From: Streptomyces poriferorum
GTDB taxonomy: Bacteria; Actinomycetota; Actinomycetes; Streptomycetales; Streptomycetaceae
DNA: 42,604 nucleotides
Assembly: GCF_019399235.1 (NCBI RefSeq)
Contig: NZ_JAELVH010000032.1
Coordinates: 418 to 43,021, forward strand
Direction of reading: 5' to 3'
A model generated the notes under the pieces. It worked only from the letters and a program-made list of their open reading frames with translations. It was not told where the DNA came from and did no database searches. Positions 16,148 through 23,328 of the stretch are shown one piece after another (position 1 is the first letter of the stretch; each line of letters begins with the position of its first letter). The translations under genes were made by a program, and so were the position numbers.

Positions 16148-16498
16148 GTGGACATCAAGACCGCCACCGCCCTGCACCGGCTGCGCCTCATCTCGATTCC
16201 CGAGGCGCTCTCCTTCCCGGCGCTGATCCTCTTCGGCTCGGTGCTGAGCCGGGTCTCCGACATCGACTTCCTGATGATGCCGCTCGGCATGCTGCACGGC
16301 GTGCTCTTCGTGATCTACGTCGTGGCGCTGCTGGACGTCTGGGCGAAGACCAAGTGGCCGCTCAAGCGCGTCGCGTTCTTCTTCCTGCTCTGCGTCCTGC
16401 CCTTCGGCGGCCTGTACGGCGACAAGGTGCTCAAGCGCTACGAGGCCGACGGCGTCATCGCCGCCCGGGCCCGCCGTGAAGGCACGGTCAGCGCATGA
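16148..16498 (+). CDS. DUF3817-family small membrane protein (first copy)
   Basis: A 116-residue integral membrane protein with about three hydrophobic spans: [38 protein letters not shown] and [17 protein letters not shown]. The HGVLFVIY motif and the [10 protein letters not shown] segment are hallmarks shared with the paralogue at 17505-17840 (HGVLYIIY, SKAKWPMGK). The GTG at 16148 has GAAGG 7 nt upstream. An earlier in-frame ATG at 16079 has no ribosome-binding site and adds non-conserved residues. Its stop overlaps the start of the next gene (ATGA), so the two are coupled. Function of DUF3817 proteins is unknown. No transport or catalytic motif is visible. Confidence 0.85.
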   Translation: MDIKTATALHRLRLISIPEALSFPALILFGSVLSRVSDIDFLMMPLGMLHGVLFVIYVVALLDVWAKTKWPLKRVAFFFLLCVLPFGGLYGDKVLKRYEADGVIAARARREGTVSA

Positions 16499-16788
16499 TC
16501 GTCGCCTTCTCCGTCAGTCCGCTGGGTGTCGGCGAGGACGTCGGCGAGTACGTCGCCGACGCGGTCCGGGTGGTCCGCGAGTCGGGGCTGCCCAACCGCA
16601 CGGACGCCATGTTCACCTCCGTAGAAGGTGAGTGGGACGAAGTGATGGACGTCGTGAAGCGCGCTGTCGCGGCCGTCGAGGCTCGCGCCGGACGGGTCTC
16701 CCTCGTGCTCAAGGCCGACATCCGTCCGGGTGTCACCGACGGTCTGACCTCCAAGGTCGAGACGGTCGAGCGATACCTCGCGGACTGA
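16495..16788 (+). CDS. Thiamine-binding-fold protein (MTH1187/YkoF-like)
   Basis: A 97-residue small cytoplasmic protein of the MTH1187 (DUF77, 'thiamine-binding') family. [58 protein letters not shown] shows the ferredoxin-like betaalphabetabetaalphabeta layout, with the conserved SPLG, the GEWDEVM segment and the final VETVERYL. Structural members of this family bind thiamine or a related pyrimidine, but the role in vivo is unclear. The ATG at 16495 overlaps the stop of the DUF3817 gene by four bases, indicating coupled translation. A hairpin follows it. Whether it really binds thiamine in this organism cannot be judged from sequence. Confidence 0.85.
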   Translation: MIVAFSVSPLGVGEDVGEYVADAVRVVRESGLPNRTDAMFTSVEGEWDEVMDVVKRAVAAVEARAGRVSLVLKADIRPGVTDGLTSKVETVERYLAD

Positions 16789-16812
16789 CGCCGAGTCCCG
16801 CCGAACCTCCCC

Positions 16813-16846
16813 GGAGCCCCCAGCCGCACAGCCGGCCGGGGGCTCC
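16813..16846 (+). terminator. Hairpin after the thiamine-binding-fold gene
   Basis: Perfect 9-bp arms GGAGCCCCC (16813-16821) and GGGGGCTCC (16838-16846) with a GC-rich loop, 24 nt beyond the stop at 16788. No U-tract, as is common in Streptomyces. Confidence 0.55.
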
Positions 16847-16911
16847 GCGCATCCCCACCCCATTCGGGGTTCGGACCGAAGTTCGAGACGGGGAGCAGCG
16901 GAAAGTTCCTC

Positions 16912-17439
16912 ATGGGTAAGGTCGTGGCCGTGCCGAAGCCCCTCAGTCTCCCCTTCGATCCCATCGCCCGCGCCGACGAGCTCTGGCAGCAGCGCTGGGG
17001 CCCGGTGCCCTCCATGGGGGCGATCACCTCGATCATGCGGGCGCAGCAGATCCTGCTCGCGGAGGTCGACGCGGTCGTCAAACCGTACGGACTGACCTTC
17101 GCGCGGTACGAGGCGCTGGTGCTGCTCACCTTCTCCAAGGCCGGCGAGCTGCCCATGTCCAAGATCGGCGAGCGGCTCATGGTCCACCCGACCTCGGTCA
17201 CGAACACCGTGGACCGGCTGGTGCGCTCCGGCCTCGTCGACAAGCGCCCCAACCCCAACGACGGCCGCGGAACGCTCGCCTCCATCACCGACAAGGGCCG
17301 CGAGGTCGTCGAGTCCGCGACCCAGGACCTGGTCGCGATGGAGTTCGGACTCGGCGTGTACGACGCCGAGGAGTGCGCGGAGATCTTCGCGCTGCTGCGT
17401 CCGCTGCGCATCGCCGCGCAGGACTTCGAGGAGATCTGA
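16912..17439 (+). CDS. MarR-family transcriptional regulator
   Basis: A 175-residue winged-helix regulator. An N-terminal arm (KPLSLPFDPIARADELWQQRWG) precedes the dimerisation helix AITSIMRAQQILLAEVDAVVKPYGLTFARYEALVLLTF. Next come the recognition region LPMSKIGERLMVHPTSVTNTVDRLVRSGLVDKRPNPNDGRGTLASITDKGREVV and C-terminal dimer helices. I used the ATG at 16912. In-frame GTG codons slightly downstream are possible, and the ribosome-binding site is weak. It sits between two DUF3817 paralogues, 65 bp before the second. This arrangement suggests it controls one or both of them, or the adjacent icmA (inference). Ligand unknown. Confidence 0.88.
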   Translation: MGKVVAVPKPLSLPFDPIARADELWQQRWGPVPSMGAITSIMRAQQILLAEVDAVVKPYGLTFARYEALVLLTFSKAGELPMSKIGERLMVHPTSVTNTVDRLVRSGLVDKRPNPNDGRGTLASITDKGREVVESATQDLVAMEFGLGVYDAEECAEIFALLRPLRIAAQDFEEI

Positions 17440-17504
17440 GAGACGGCGTTCCGGCCCCGGGCCCGCTGCAAGATCGCCCCGGGCGGCCGGTTACGCTCGA
17501 TGGC

Positions 17505-17840
17505 ATGAAACGCAGTGTGCTGACCCGCTATCGGGTGATGGCTTACGTCACCGCCGTCATGTTGCTGATCCTCTGCGTCTGCATGATCTTCAAATACGGC
17601 TTCGACAAGGGCGAGGGCCTGACCCTCGTCGTCTCCCAGATCCACGGCGTGCTGTACATCATCTACCTGATCTTCGCCTTCGACCTGGGCTCCAAGGCGA
17701 AGTGGCCGATGGGCAAGCTGGCCTGGGTGCTGCTCTCCGGCACGATCCCGACGGCCGCGTTCTTCGTCGAGCGCAAGGTCGTCCGCGAGGTCGAGCCGCT
17801 GCTCGCGGACGCGGCCCCCGCGGCCCCCGCGAACGCCTGA
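17505..17840 (+). CDS. DUF3817-family small membrane protein (second copy)
   Basis: A 111-residue integral membrane protein with three predicted spans: YVTAVMLLILCVCMIF, LTLVVSQIHGVLYIIYLIFAF and LAWVLLSGTIPTAAFFV. It shares the HGVL-IY, KAKWP and final VERKVVREVE-type tail with the copy at 16148-16498, so the two are paralogues that flank a MarR gene. The ATG at 17505 lacks a Shine-Dalgarno sequence, but a TACGCT hexamer lies at 17492-17497, which is the spacing expected for a leaderless transcript. A longer in-frame extension upstream overlaps the MarR 3' end and is not credible. Function unknown. Confidence 0.85.
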   Translation: MKRSVLTRYRVMAYVTAVMLLILCVCMIFKYGFDKGEGLTLVVSQIHGVLYIIYLIFAFDLGSKAKWPMGKLAWVLLSGTIPTAAFFVERKVVREVEPLLADAAPAAPANA

Positions 17841-17852
17841 CCGTCCCACCCG

Positions 17853-17881
17853 AACCGCCCCGTGCGAAGCGCCGGGCGGTT
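17853..17881 (+). terminator. Hairpin between the DUF3817 gene and icmA
   Basis: AACCGCCC (17853-17860) pairs with GGGCGGTT (17874-17881) across a 13-nt loop, and a short TTTG follows. It ends 11 bp before the icmA palindrome, which isolates icmA transcription from the upstream gene. Confidence 0.6.
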
Positions 17882-17891
17882 TGTCATCGAC

Positions 17892-17915
17892 ATTTACTAG
17901 GACGTCCTAGTAAAT
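17892..17915. promoter_or_regulatory. Perfect 24-bp palindrome on the icmA promoter
   Basis: The half-site ATTTACTAGGAC is followed immediately by its exact reverse complement, centred between 17903 and 17904 on GACGTC. The palindrome ends 8 bp before the icmA ATG. Its right edge overlaps a plausible -10 hexamer, TAAATT (17911-17916), which fits a leaderless start at 17924. It is much more AT-rich than its surroundings. The symmetry suits a dimeric TetR- or GntR-type repressor. Confidence 0.75.
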
Positions 17916-17923
17916 TGATAGGT

Positions 17924-19624
17924 ATGGACGCTGACGCGATCGAGGAAGGCCGCCAACGCTGGCAGGCCCGTTACGACAAGGCCCGCAAGCGTGACGCGGA
18001 CTTCACCACGCTCTCCGGTGATCCGGTCGACCCCGTGTACGGCCCCCGTCCCGGGGACGCGTACGAGGGCTTCGAGCGGATCGGCTGGCCCGGCGAGTAC
18101 CCCTTCACCCGGGGCCTGCACCCGACCGGCTACCGCGGCCGCACCTGGACCATCCGCCAGTTCGCCGGCTTCGGCAACGCCGAGCAGACCAACGAGCGCT
18201 ACAAGATGATCCTCGCCGCGGGCGGCGGCGGGCTGAGCGTCGCCTTCGACATGCCGACGCTCATGGGCCGGGACTCGGACGACCCCCGTGCGCTCGGCGA
18301 GGTCGGCCACTGCGGAGTGGCCATCGACTCCGCCGCCGACATGGAGGTCCTCTTCAAGGGCATCCCGCTCGGCGACGTCACGACGTCGATGACGATCAGC
18401 GGCCCCGCCGTGCCCGTCTTCTGCATGTACCTGGTCGCCGCCGAGCGCCAGGGCATCGACCCGGCCGTGCTCAACGGCACGCTGCAGACGGACATCTTCA
18501 AGGAGTACATCGCGCAGAAGGAGTGGCTCTTCCAGCCCGAGCCCCACCTGCGCCTCATCGGCGACCTGATGGAGCACTGCGCCCGCGACATCCCCGCCTA
18601 CAAGCCGCTCTCCGTCTCCGGCTACCACATCCGCGAGGCCGGGGCCACGGCCGCGCAGGAGCTCGCCTACACCCTCGCCGACGGCTTCGGCTACGTGGAG
18701 CTCGGCCTCTCCCGCGGGATGGACGTCGACACCTTCGCCCCCGGCCTCTCCTTCTTCTTCGACGCGCACCTCGACTTCTTCGAGGAGATCGCCAAGTTCC
18801 GCGCGGCCCGCCGGATCTGGGCCCGCTGGATGAAGGAGACGTACGGCGCGAAGACCGACAAGGCGCAGTGGCTCCGCTTCCACACCCAGACCGCCGGCGT
18901 CTCGCTCACCGCCCAGCAGCCGTACAACAACGTCGTACGCACCGCGGTCGAGGCCCTGTCCGCAGTCCTCGGCGGCACCAACTCCCTGCACACCAACGCC
19001 CTCGACGAGACCCTCGCGCTCCCCTCCGCGCAGGCCGCCGAGATCGCGCTGCGCACCCAGCAGGTGCTGATGGAGGAGACCGGCGTCGCCAACGTGGCCG
19101 ACCCGCTGGGCGGTTCCTGGTACGTGGAACAGCTCACCGACCGCATCGAGGCGGAAGCCGAGAAGATCTTCGACCAGATCAGGGAACGCGGAACCCGCGC
19201 CCACCCGGACGGGCAGCACCCGATCGGCCCGATGACCTCCGGCATCCTGCGCGGCATCGAGGACGGCTGGTTCACCGGCGAGATCGCCGAGTCCGCCTTC
19301 CAGTACCAGCAGTCCCTGGAGAAGGGCGAGAAGCGGGTCGTCGGCGTCAACGTCGCCCACGGCTCGGTCACCGGCGACCTGGAGATCCTGCGCGTCAGCC
19401 ACGAGGTCGAGCGCGAGCAGGTCCGCGAGCTCGCCGGCCGCAAGGAGGGCCGCGACGACGCCCGGGTCACCGCCGCACTGGACGCGATGCTGGCCGCCGC
19501 CCGCGACGGCTCCAACATGATCGCTCCGATGCTCGACGCCGTACGCGCGGAGGCGACCCTCGGCGAGATCTGCGGGGTGCTGCGCGAGGAGTGGGGCACT
19601 TACACGGAGCCGCCCGGCTTCTGA
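17924..19624 (+). CDS. icmA: Isobutyryl-CoA mutase large subunit IcmA (methylmalonyl-CoA mutase family)
   Basis: A 566-residue protein, the size of the known IcmA. It is the substrate-binding TIM-barrel subunit of a coenzyme-B12 mutase that interconverts isobutyryl-CoA and n-butyryl-CoA. Visible family motifs are YRGRTWTIRQFAGFGNAEQTNERYK, GLSVAFDMPTLMGRD, GTLQTDIFKEYIAQKEWLFQPEPHLRL, RFHTQTAGVSLTAQQPYNNVVRTA and GGTNSLHTNALDETLALPS. The cobalamin-binding domain (DxHxxG) is absent, as expected because the separate small subunit IcmB carries it. icmB is not in the window. FHTQTAG and the phenylalanine in AFDMPT distinguish the Icm/Mcm branch only partly, so methylmalonyl-CoA mutase activity is the main alternative. 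The ATG at 17924 gives the normal N-terminus. There is no Shine-Dalgarno sequence, and a 24-bp palindrome and -10 hexamer lie directly upstream. Confidence 0.9.
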   Translation: MDADAIEEGRQRWQARYDKARKRDADFTTLSGDPVDPVYGPRPGDAYEGFERIGWPGEYPFTRGLHPTGYRGRTWTIRQFAGFGNAEQTNERYKMILAAGGGGLSVAFDMPTLMGRDSDDPRALGEVGHCGVAIDSAADMEVLFKGIPLGDVTTSMTISGPAVPVFCMYLVAAERQGIDPAVLNGTLQTDIFKEYIAQKEWLFQPEPHLRLIGDLMEHCARDIPAYKPLSVSGYHIREAGATAAQELAYTLADGFGYVELGLSRGMDVDTFAPGLSFFFDAHLDFFEEIAKFRAARRIWARWMKETYGAKTDKAQWLRFHTQTAGVSLTAQQPYNNVVRTAVEALSAVLGGTNSLHTNALDETLALPSAQAAEIALRTQQVLMEETGVANVADPLGGSWYVEQLTDRIEAEAEKIFDQIRERGTRAHPDGQHPIGPMTSGILRGIEDGWFTGEIAESAFQYQQSLEKGEKRVVGVNVAHGSVTGDLEILRVSHEVEREQVRELAGRKEGRDDARVTAALDAMLAAARDGSNMIAPMLDAVRAEATLGEICGVLREEWGTYTEPPGF

Positions 19625-19708
19625 CAGACAGTTGGTAGTTACAGGTGTCACCTCCGGGGGCCCGGGTAGGCGCAGCCGCGATACCCGCACCACCCCTGGA
19701 GGAACACC

Positions 19709-20785
19709 GTGAGACTGTCCGGGAGAATCACCGCGGCCGCCGGCGCCGCACTCGCCGTGCTCGGAACGCTGCTGGTCAGCGGTTCGACGGCGGTCAGCGC
19801 CGCACCGGCGCCGAGGCCGGGGGTGCAGGACACCTTCGACTCCCTCGGGCCGGATGTGAAGGCGGCGGAGCTCTCCACCGGCCGGACCGCGCACTACATC
19901 GACGAGGGCCGCCGCGGCGGCACCCCGGTCCTCTTCATCGGCGGCACCGGCACGAGCGCCCGGGCGGCGCACATGACGGACTTCTTCCGCACCACCCGCG
20001 AGAACCTCGGACTGCGTCTGATCTCCGTGGAACGCAACGGCTTCGGCGACACGGAGTACGACAAGTCCCTGGGCAAGGCCGACTTCGCGAAGGACGCGCT
20101 CGAAGTCCTGGACCGCCTCGGCGTCGACAAGGTCTCGGTGATCGCGATCTCCGGCGGCGGCCCGTACGCCGCCGAACTCGCCGCCCGCGCCCCGGGACGC
20201 ATCCAGGCCCTCCATCTGGCCGCCGCGCTCCCGCCGTACGGTACGAAGCCCGCGTACTGCGGCCTGAGCGACGACGCGCTGGCCGACGCGGTCAAGGACT
20301 CGATCGCCGATCCGCGTTCCTGGTGGGCCTTCCCCGACGACAGCGCCGTCAAGTCCATCCCGGGCTTCGCCGACACCGCGTACGAGGAGGGGGCCCGGAC
20401 GTACAACCAGCGCGGCCAGAAGGCCGATCCGGCGCCGCAGGTGCACGAGCAGCGGCTCTACTGCGAGCGTCCCGGGCCCGACCTGTCGAAGCTGAAGGCC
20501 CCGGTCTACCTGTACGGCGGCGAGAAGGACACCACGGTCCCGCCGGCCACCCTCGCCACCTGGCGCGAGGCGCTGCCGGTCACCCCGGTGGTGCGCACGT
20601 ACGCGGACTCCGGCCATGACGTCCAGTACCGCCACTGGGACCAGATCCTGGTGGACCTGGCCGGGCACGGGGACCGCACCGTCGTCTGCCACGGCGACCG
20701 TACGAAGCTGATGGCGCCGAAGCAGGCGGACCGGCTGGTCGCCGCCGGCAAGGCCACGCTGGGCAGTTGCGCCTGGCAGCGGTAA
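19709..20785 (+). CDS. Secreted alpha/beta hydrolase
   Basis: A 358-residue exported hydrolase. The signal peptide is MRLSGRITAAAGAALAVLGTLLVSGSTAVSA, with cleavage near SAAPA. The fold follows with an oxyanion segment, VLFIGGTGTSARAAH, and the nucleophile elbow VIAISGGGPYAAELAA, where Ser replaces the centre of GxSxG as I-S-G-G-G. A late acidic region (YLYGGEKDTTVPPATL) supplies the candidate Asp, and DSGHDVQY the catalytic His. The substrate is unknown. The family includes esterases and peptidases. The GTG at 19709 has GGAGGA 6-8 nt upstream. It lies 84 bp after icmA on the same strand and ends 19 bp before the convergent TetR gene. Confidence 0.87.
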   Translation: MRLSGRITAAAGAALAVLGTLLVSGSTAVSAAPAPRPGVQDTFDSLGPDVKAAELSTGRTAHYIDEGRRGGTPVLFIGGTGTSARAAHMTDFFRTTRENLGLRLISVERNGFGDTEYDKSLGKADFAKDALEVLDRLGVDKVSVIAISGGGPYAAELAARAPGRIQALHLAAALPPYGTKPAYCGLSDDALADAVKDSIADPRSWWAFPDDSAVKSIPGFADTAYEEGARTYNQRGQKADPAPQVHEQRLYCERPGPDLSKLKAPVYLYGGEKDTTVPPATLATWREALPVTPVVRTYADSGHDVQYRHWDQILVDLAGHGDRTVVCHGDRTKLMAPKQADRLVAAGKATLGSCAWQR

Positions 20786-20804
20786 CCCGTAGGCCCCGCC
20801 GCTA

Positions 20805-21434
20805 CTACCCCGCCGCGGCCGCGCCCAGCCCCGCGAGCAGCAGCAGCGTGAAGCGCCGGGCCCAGTCCTCGTCGACGGGCTCGGCGCTCACCAGCGCCCG
20901 GTGGACCACCGCACCGGCGATCACATCGAAGATCAGGTCGGCGGTCAGCGCCGCCTTGGCCTCGTCCTGCTCGACGGGCAGTTCGCCGCGCTCCTGCGCT
21001 CGCTGCCGGCCCTGGAGGACGAGGTGCTTCTGCCGGTTCACGATCGAGTCGCGGATCCGGGTCCGCAGCGCCTCGTCGCGCGTCGACTCCGCGACCACCG
21101 CCATCAGGGCCGTCTGGGTCTCCGGCCGCTCCAGCAGCGCGGCGAACTGCAGCACCACCGCCTGCACATCGGCGGACAGGCTCCCCAGGTCCGGCAGTTC
21201 CAGCTCGTCGAAGAGCACCGCGACGGCGTCCACGACCAGCTCGTTCTTGCCCGCCCAGCGCCGGTACAGGGTCGTCTTGGCGACCCCCGCGCGCGTCGCC
21301 ACATCGCCCATCGTCAGCTTCGACCAGCCGAGGTCGACCAGCGAGGCTCTGGTGGCTTCGAGGATCGCCTCGTCGGCCGCGACACTGCGCGGACGTCCCG
21401 TTCGTGAGGGTTTGGGGTGGCTGCGGCTCAGCAT
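20805..21434 (-). CDS. TetR-family transcriptional regulator
   Basis: A 209-residue regulator. The N-terminal helix-turn-helix is canonical: EAILEATRASLVDLGWSKLTMGDVATRAGVAKTTLYRRWAGKNELVVDAV. The C-terminal all-helical ligand domain (VQAVVLQFAALLERPETQTALMAVVAEST ... LIFDVIAGAVVHRALVSAEPVDEDWARRF) is of the TetR_C type with the 'AEP-D--W' ending common in actinobacterial members. The ATG is at 21432-21434. It is divergent from the thioredoxin-TPR gene, and a strong inverted repeat (21530-21552) lies between the two starts, the probable operator. It may therefore repress itself and/or the thioredoxin-TPR gene. Ligand unknown. Confidence 0.9.
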   Translation of the reverse strand: MLSRSHPKPSRTGRPRSVAADEAILEATRASLVDLGWSKLTMGDVATRAGVAKTTLYRRWAGKNELVVDAVAVLFDELELPDLGSLSADVQAVVLQFAALLERPETQTALMAVVAESTRDEALRTRIRDSIVNRQKHLVLQGRQRAQERGELPVEQDEAKAALTADLIFDVIAGAVVHRALVSAEPVDEDWARRFTLLLLAGLGAAAAG

Positions 21435-21751
21435 CCCGCGACCATACCCGCCGGTAGCTAGTTTCGGCCGACCCCGTCAGCCGTGAGACAGATCACCGAA
21501 CACTCTTGTGCATCGAGGGTGGGGTCCAGTTACGCTACGGGTCGTAGCGTAAGAACGACGGTCCTGCCGTCATGGCGCTGCGAACGAGCTACAGCCACAG
21601 GCGCCGGGTGGGGACCGGGCGCCGAACCGGGCCTTTCAGGGGCCCTCGGACCGTGTCTGTCCGTGCACCTCGCACACCGGCGGGGGCAGCGGGCGGACGC
21701 GGTTCCCGTATCGCTTTCCGGAACGGTGTGCCGAGGGGGGAGGATGTACGT
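21435..21751. other. Divergent intergenic region, TetR / thioredoxin-TPR
   Basis: A 317-bp region without a convincing gene. It holds the hyphenated palindrome at 21530-21552 and, next to the downstream gene, the ribosome-binding site GGGGGGAGG (21735-21743). An in-frame extension of the downstream gene to 21572 is Arg/Gly/Pro-rich and lacks a start signal, so it is more likely a 5' leader of up to about 200 nt. Confidence 0.6.
21530..21552. promoter_or_regulatory. Candidate TetR operator, 10-bp arms
   Basis: TTACGCTACG (21530-21539) and CGTAGCGTAA (21543-21552) are perfect inverted arms around GGT. It lies 96 bp from the TetR start and 200 bp from the thioredoxin-TPR start. TAGCGTA also resembles a -10 hexamer, so binding would occlude a promoter. 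Confidence 0.7.
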
Positions 21752-22729
21752 ATGCAGCCTAGGAACATGTCCATGAGCGGCGTCGTCGACCTCGCCGCGG
21801 TGAAGGCGGCCGGTGAGGCCAAGGTGAAGGCGGAGCAGGCCCGCGCCGAGTCCGCCCGGCAGGGTGGCCCCGCAGCCGTGCCCCCGTCCTCCCTCGTGAT
21901 CGACGTCGATGAGGCGGGCTTCGAGAGCGACGTCCTCCAGCGCTCCGCCGAAGTCCCGGTCGTCATCGACTTCTGGGCCGAGTGGTGCGAGCCGTGCAAG
22001 CAGCTGGGCCCGCTCCTGGAGCGCCTGGCCCACGAGTACAACGGCCGGTTCGTCCTGGCCAAGGTCGATGTCGACGCCAACCAGATGCTGATGCAGCAGT
22101 TCGGGATCCAGGGCATCCCGGCCGTCTTCGCCGTCGTCGCCGGACAGGCGCTGCCCCTCTTCCAGGGCGCGGCCCCCGAATCCCAGATCCGGGAGACGCT
22201 CGACCAGCTGATCCAGGTCGGCGAGGAGCGGTTCGGCCTCACCGGTATCGCGGTCGACCGGGGCGCCGCAAGCCCGGAGGCGGCCGCGGAGACCCCCGAG
22301 GTGCCCGCGGGACCGTACGACGCGCTGCTGGAGGCGGCCGCGCAGGCGCTGGACGCCAACGACTTCGCCGGCGCCGTCCAGGCGTACAAGAACGTCCTGT
22401 CCGACGACCCGGCCAACACCGAGGCCAAGTTGGGCCTCGCGCAGGCGGAACTCCTCGGCCGGGTCCAGAAGATGGACCCGCAGCAGATCCGCAAGGACGC
22501 CGCCGAGAACCCGGGGGACGCGGACGCGCAGATCGCGGCGGCCGACCTGGATCTGGTCGGCGGTCACGTCGAGGACGCGTTCGGGCGTCTCGTCGAGACG
22601 GTCCGCCGCAATTTCGGTGACGACCGGGACCGGGTGCGCCTCCGTCTCCTGGAGCTCTTCGAGGTGATCGGCCCCGACGATCCGCGCGTCGGCGCCGCGC
22701 GGACCGCGCTCGCGCGCGTCTTGTTCTGA
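21752..22729 (+). CDS. Thioredoxin-like protein with C-terminal TPR-like domain (YbbN/CnoX type)
   Basis: A 325-residue cytoplasmic protein. An N-terminal ~50-residue Ala/Lys-rich arm precedes a thioredoxin fold (VVIDFWAEWCEPCKQLGPLLERLAHEY ... GIQGIPAVFAVVAGQ) with an intact redox pair Cys79-Cys82 (CEPC). After a linker comes a tetratricopeptide-like region (ALLEAAAQALDANDFAGAVQAYKNVLSDDPANTEAKLGLAQAELL ... ADLDLVGGHVEDAFGRLVETVRR) as in E. coli YbbN/CnoX, a chaperone-like holdase that works with GroEL/DnaK. The ATG at 21752 has GGAGG 8 nt upstream. It is divergent from a TetR regulator and followed by a strong terminator. CEPC rather than CGPC may tune redox potential. The chaperone role is inferred from architecture. 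Confidence 0.9.
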   Translation: MQPRNMSMSGVVDLAAVKAAGEAKVKAEQARAESARQGGPAAVPPSSLVIDVDEAGFESDVLQRSAEVPVVIDFWAEWCEPCKQLGPLLERLAHEYNGRFVLAKVDVDANQMLMQQFGIQGIPAVFAVVAGQALPLFQGAAPESQIRETLDQLIQVGEERFGLTGIAVDRGAASPEAAAETPEVPAGPYDALLEAAAQALDANDFAGAVQAYKNVLSDDPANTEAKLGLAQAELLGRVQKMDPQQIRKDAAENPGDADAQIAAADLDLVGGHVEDAFGRLVETVRRNFGDDRDRVRLRLLELFEVIGPDDPRVGAARTALARVLF

Positions 22730-22738
22730 TCTGACAAC

Positions 22739-22774
22739 ACGGCCGTGGCTCCCGGTGGGGGTCACGGCCGTTTT
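22739..22774 (+). terminator. Rho-independent terminator after the thioredoxin-TPR gene
   Basis: Stem ACGGCCGTG (22739-22747) with CACGGCCGT (22763-22771), 15-nt loop, followed by TTT. It begins 10 nt after the stop codon region. Confidence 0.8.
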
Positions 22775-22833
22775 CGCGTTCCGGCGATAAGAGAGCCCTC
22801 CGCTTTACCAAATCTTGATAAAAGGACGCCCTG

Positions 22834-22846
22834 TTACTCGCAGTAA
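22834..22846. promoter_or_regulatory. Inverted repeat TTACT-N3-AGTAA
   Basis: TTACT (22834-22838), CGC, AGTAA (22842-22846). A related element occurs 129 bp downstream, suggesting two binding sites for one regulator upstream of the DUF6230 cassette. Confidence 0.45.
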
Positions 22847-22960
22847 ATCGATCTTTGTGGTCTGTCCGGCTTCGTTCGCCAATGGCTGCTTTCGTCGGCC
22901 GGGTCGGGGCAACCCTGTGTGGCCGCTCGGTGCCGCCCGGTCGCGGGTCGGTTATCGGGC

Positions 22961-22978
22961 CGTTACTAGCGAGTAACG
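22961..22978. promoter_or_regulatory. Inverted repeat CGTTACT-N4-AGTAACG
   Basis: Perfect 7-bp arms CGTTACT (22961-22967) and AGTAACG (22972-22978) around AGCG. It shares the TTACT/AGTAA core with the site at 22834, with a spacer one base longer. Confidence 0.5.
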
Positions 22979-23328
22979 AACCCCCTTGTGTCACGGCCGC
23001 GAATGGACCACGATCGGCCACGCTCGGTCCAATAACGCCAGTCCGGCTGCCAGTCGGTGCGGCGGCTCCGTTGGGTCCCCACCGAGTGGATCGGCGGCAG
23101 TGGCGCCGATTCCGGACAGGGGGGTTCCTGCTGACCGGCAGGGCCTGTCCGAAACAGGTTGCGCGAACGCGTGGCCAGTGGTTGTCGCTCGGGGGTGATC
23201 GCCGGTGATTCGGGCGCGGTTCAAGCCCCGTCCGCAGGCGCTCTCCTTCCCGAGGACGTAGCACTTCTCCCCTCCCAGGTCGGGCAGGATGCCAGACCGG
23301 AGATGTACGTCCGAGAAGGAGGAAAAGT

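Larger units (their letters stand above)
22775..23328. other. 554-bp intergenic region upstream of the DUF6230 cassette
   Basis: No gene is supported here. Open frames lack Streptomyces-like third-position GC and ribosome-binding sites. The segment 22800-22860 is locally AT-rich and contains TTACT/AGTAA inverted repeats at 22834 and 22963. TGGACC (23004-23009) and GGTCCA (23026-23031) form another dyad. Just before the cassette, GAAGGAGGAAAAGT is a very strong ribosome-binding site. A 9-codon frame (ATG 23303 to TGA 23332) spans that site and overlaps the DUF6230 ATG as ATGA. Confidence 0.6.

Noticed and set aside
17897..20692. 931-codon minus-strand open frame opposite icmA and the hydrolase
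   Set aside because: It runs antisense through two well-supported genes, has low-complexity Gly/Val/Arg composition and no recognisable domain.
22855..23208. 117-codon plus-strand frame in the 554-bp intergenic region
   Set aside because: No ribosome-binding site, no Streptomyces-like third-position bias, Arg/Pro/Gly-rich translation, and it overlaps regulatory dyads.
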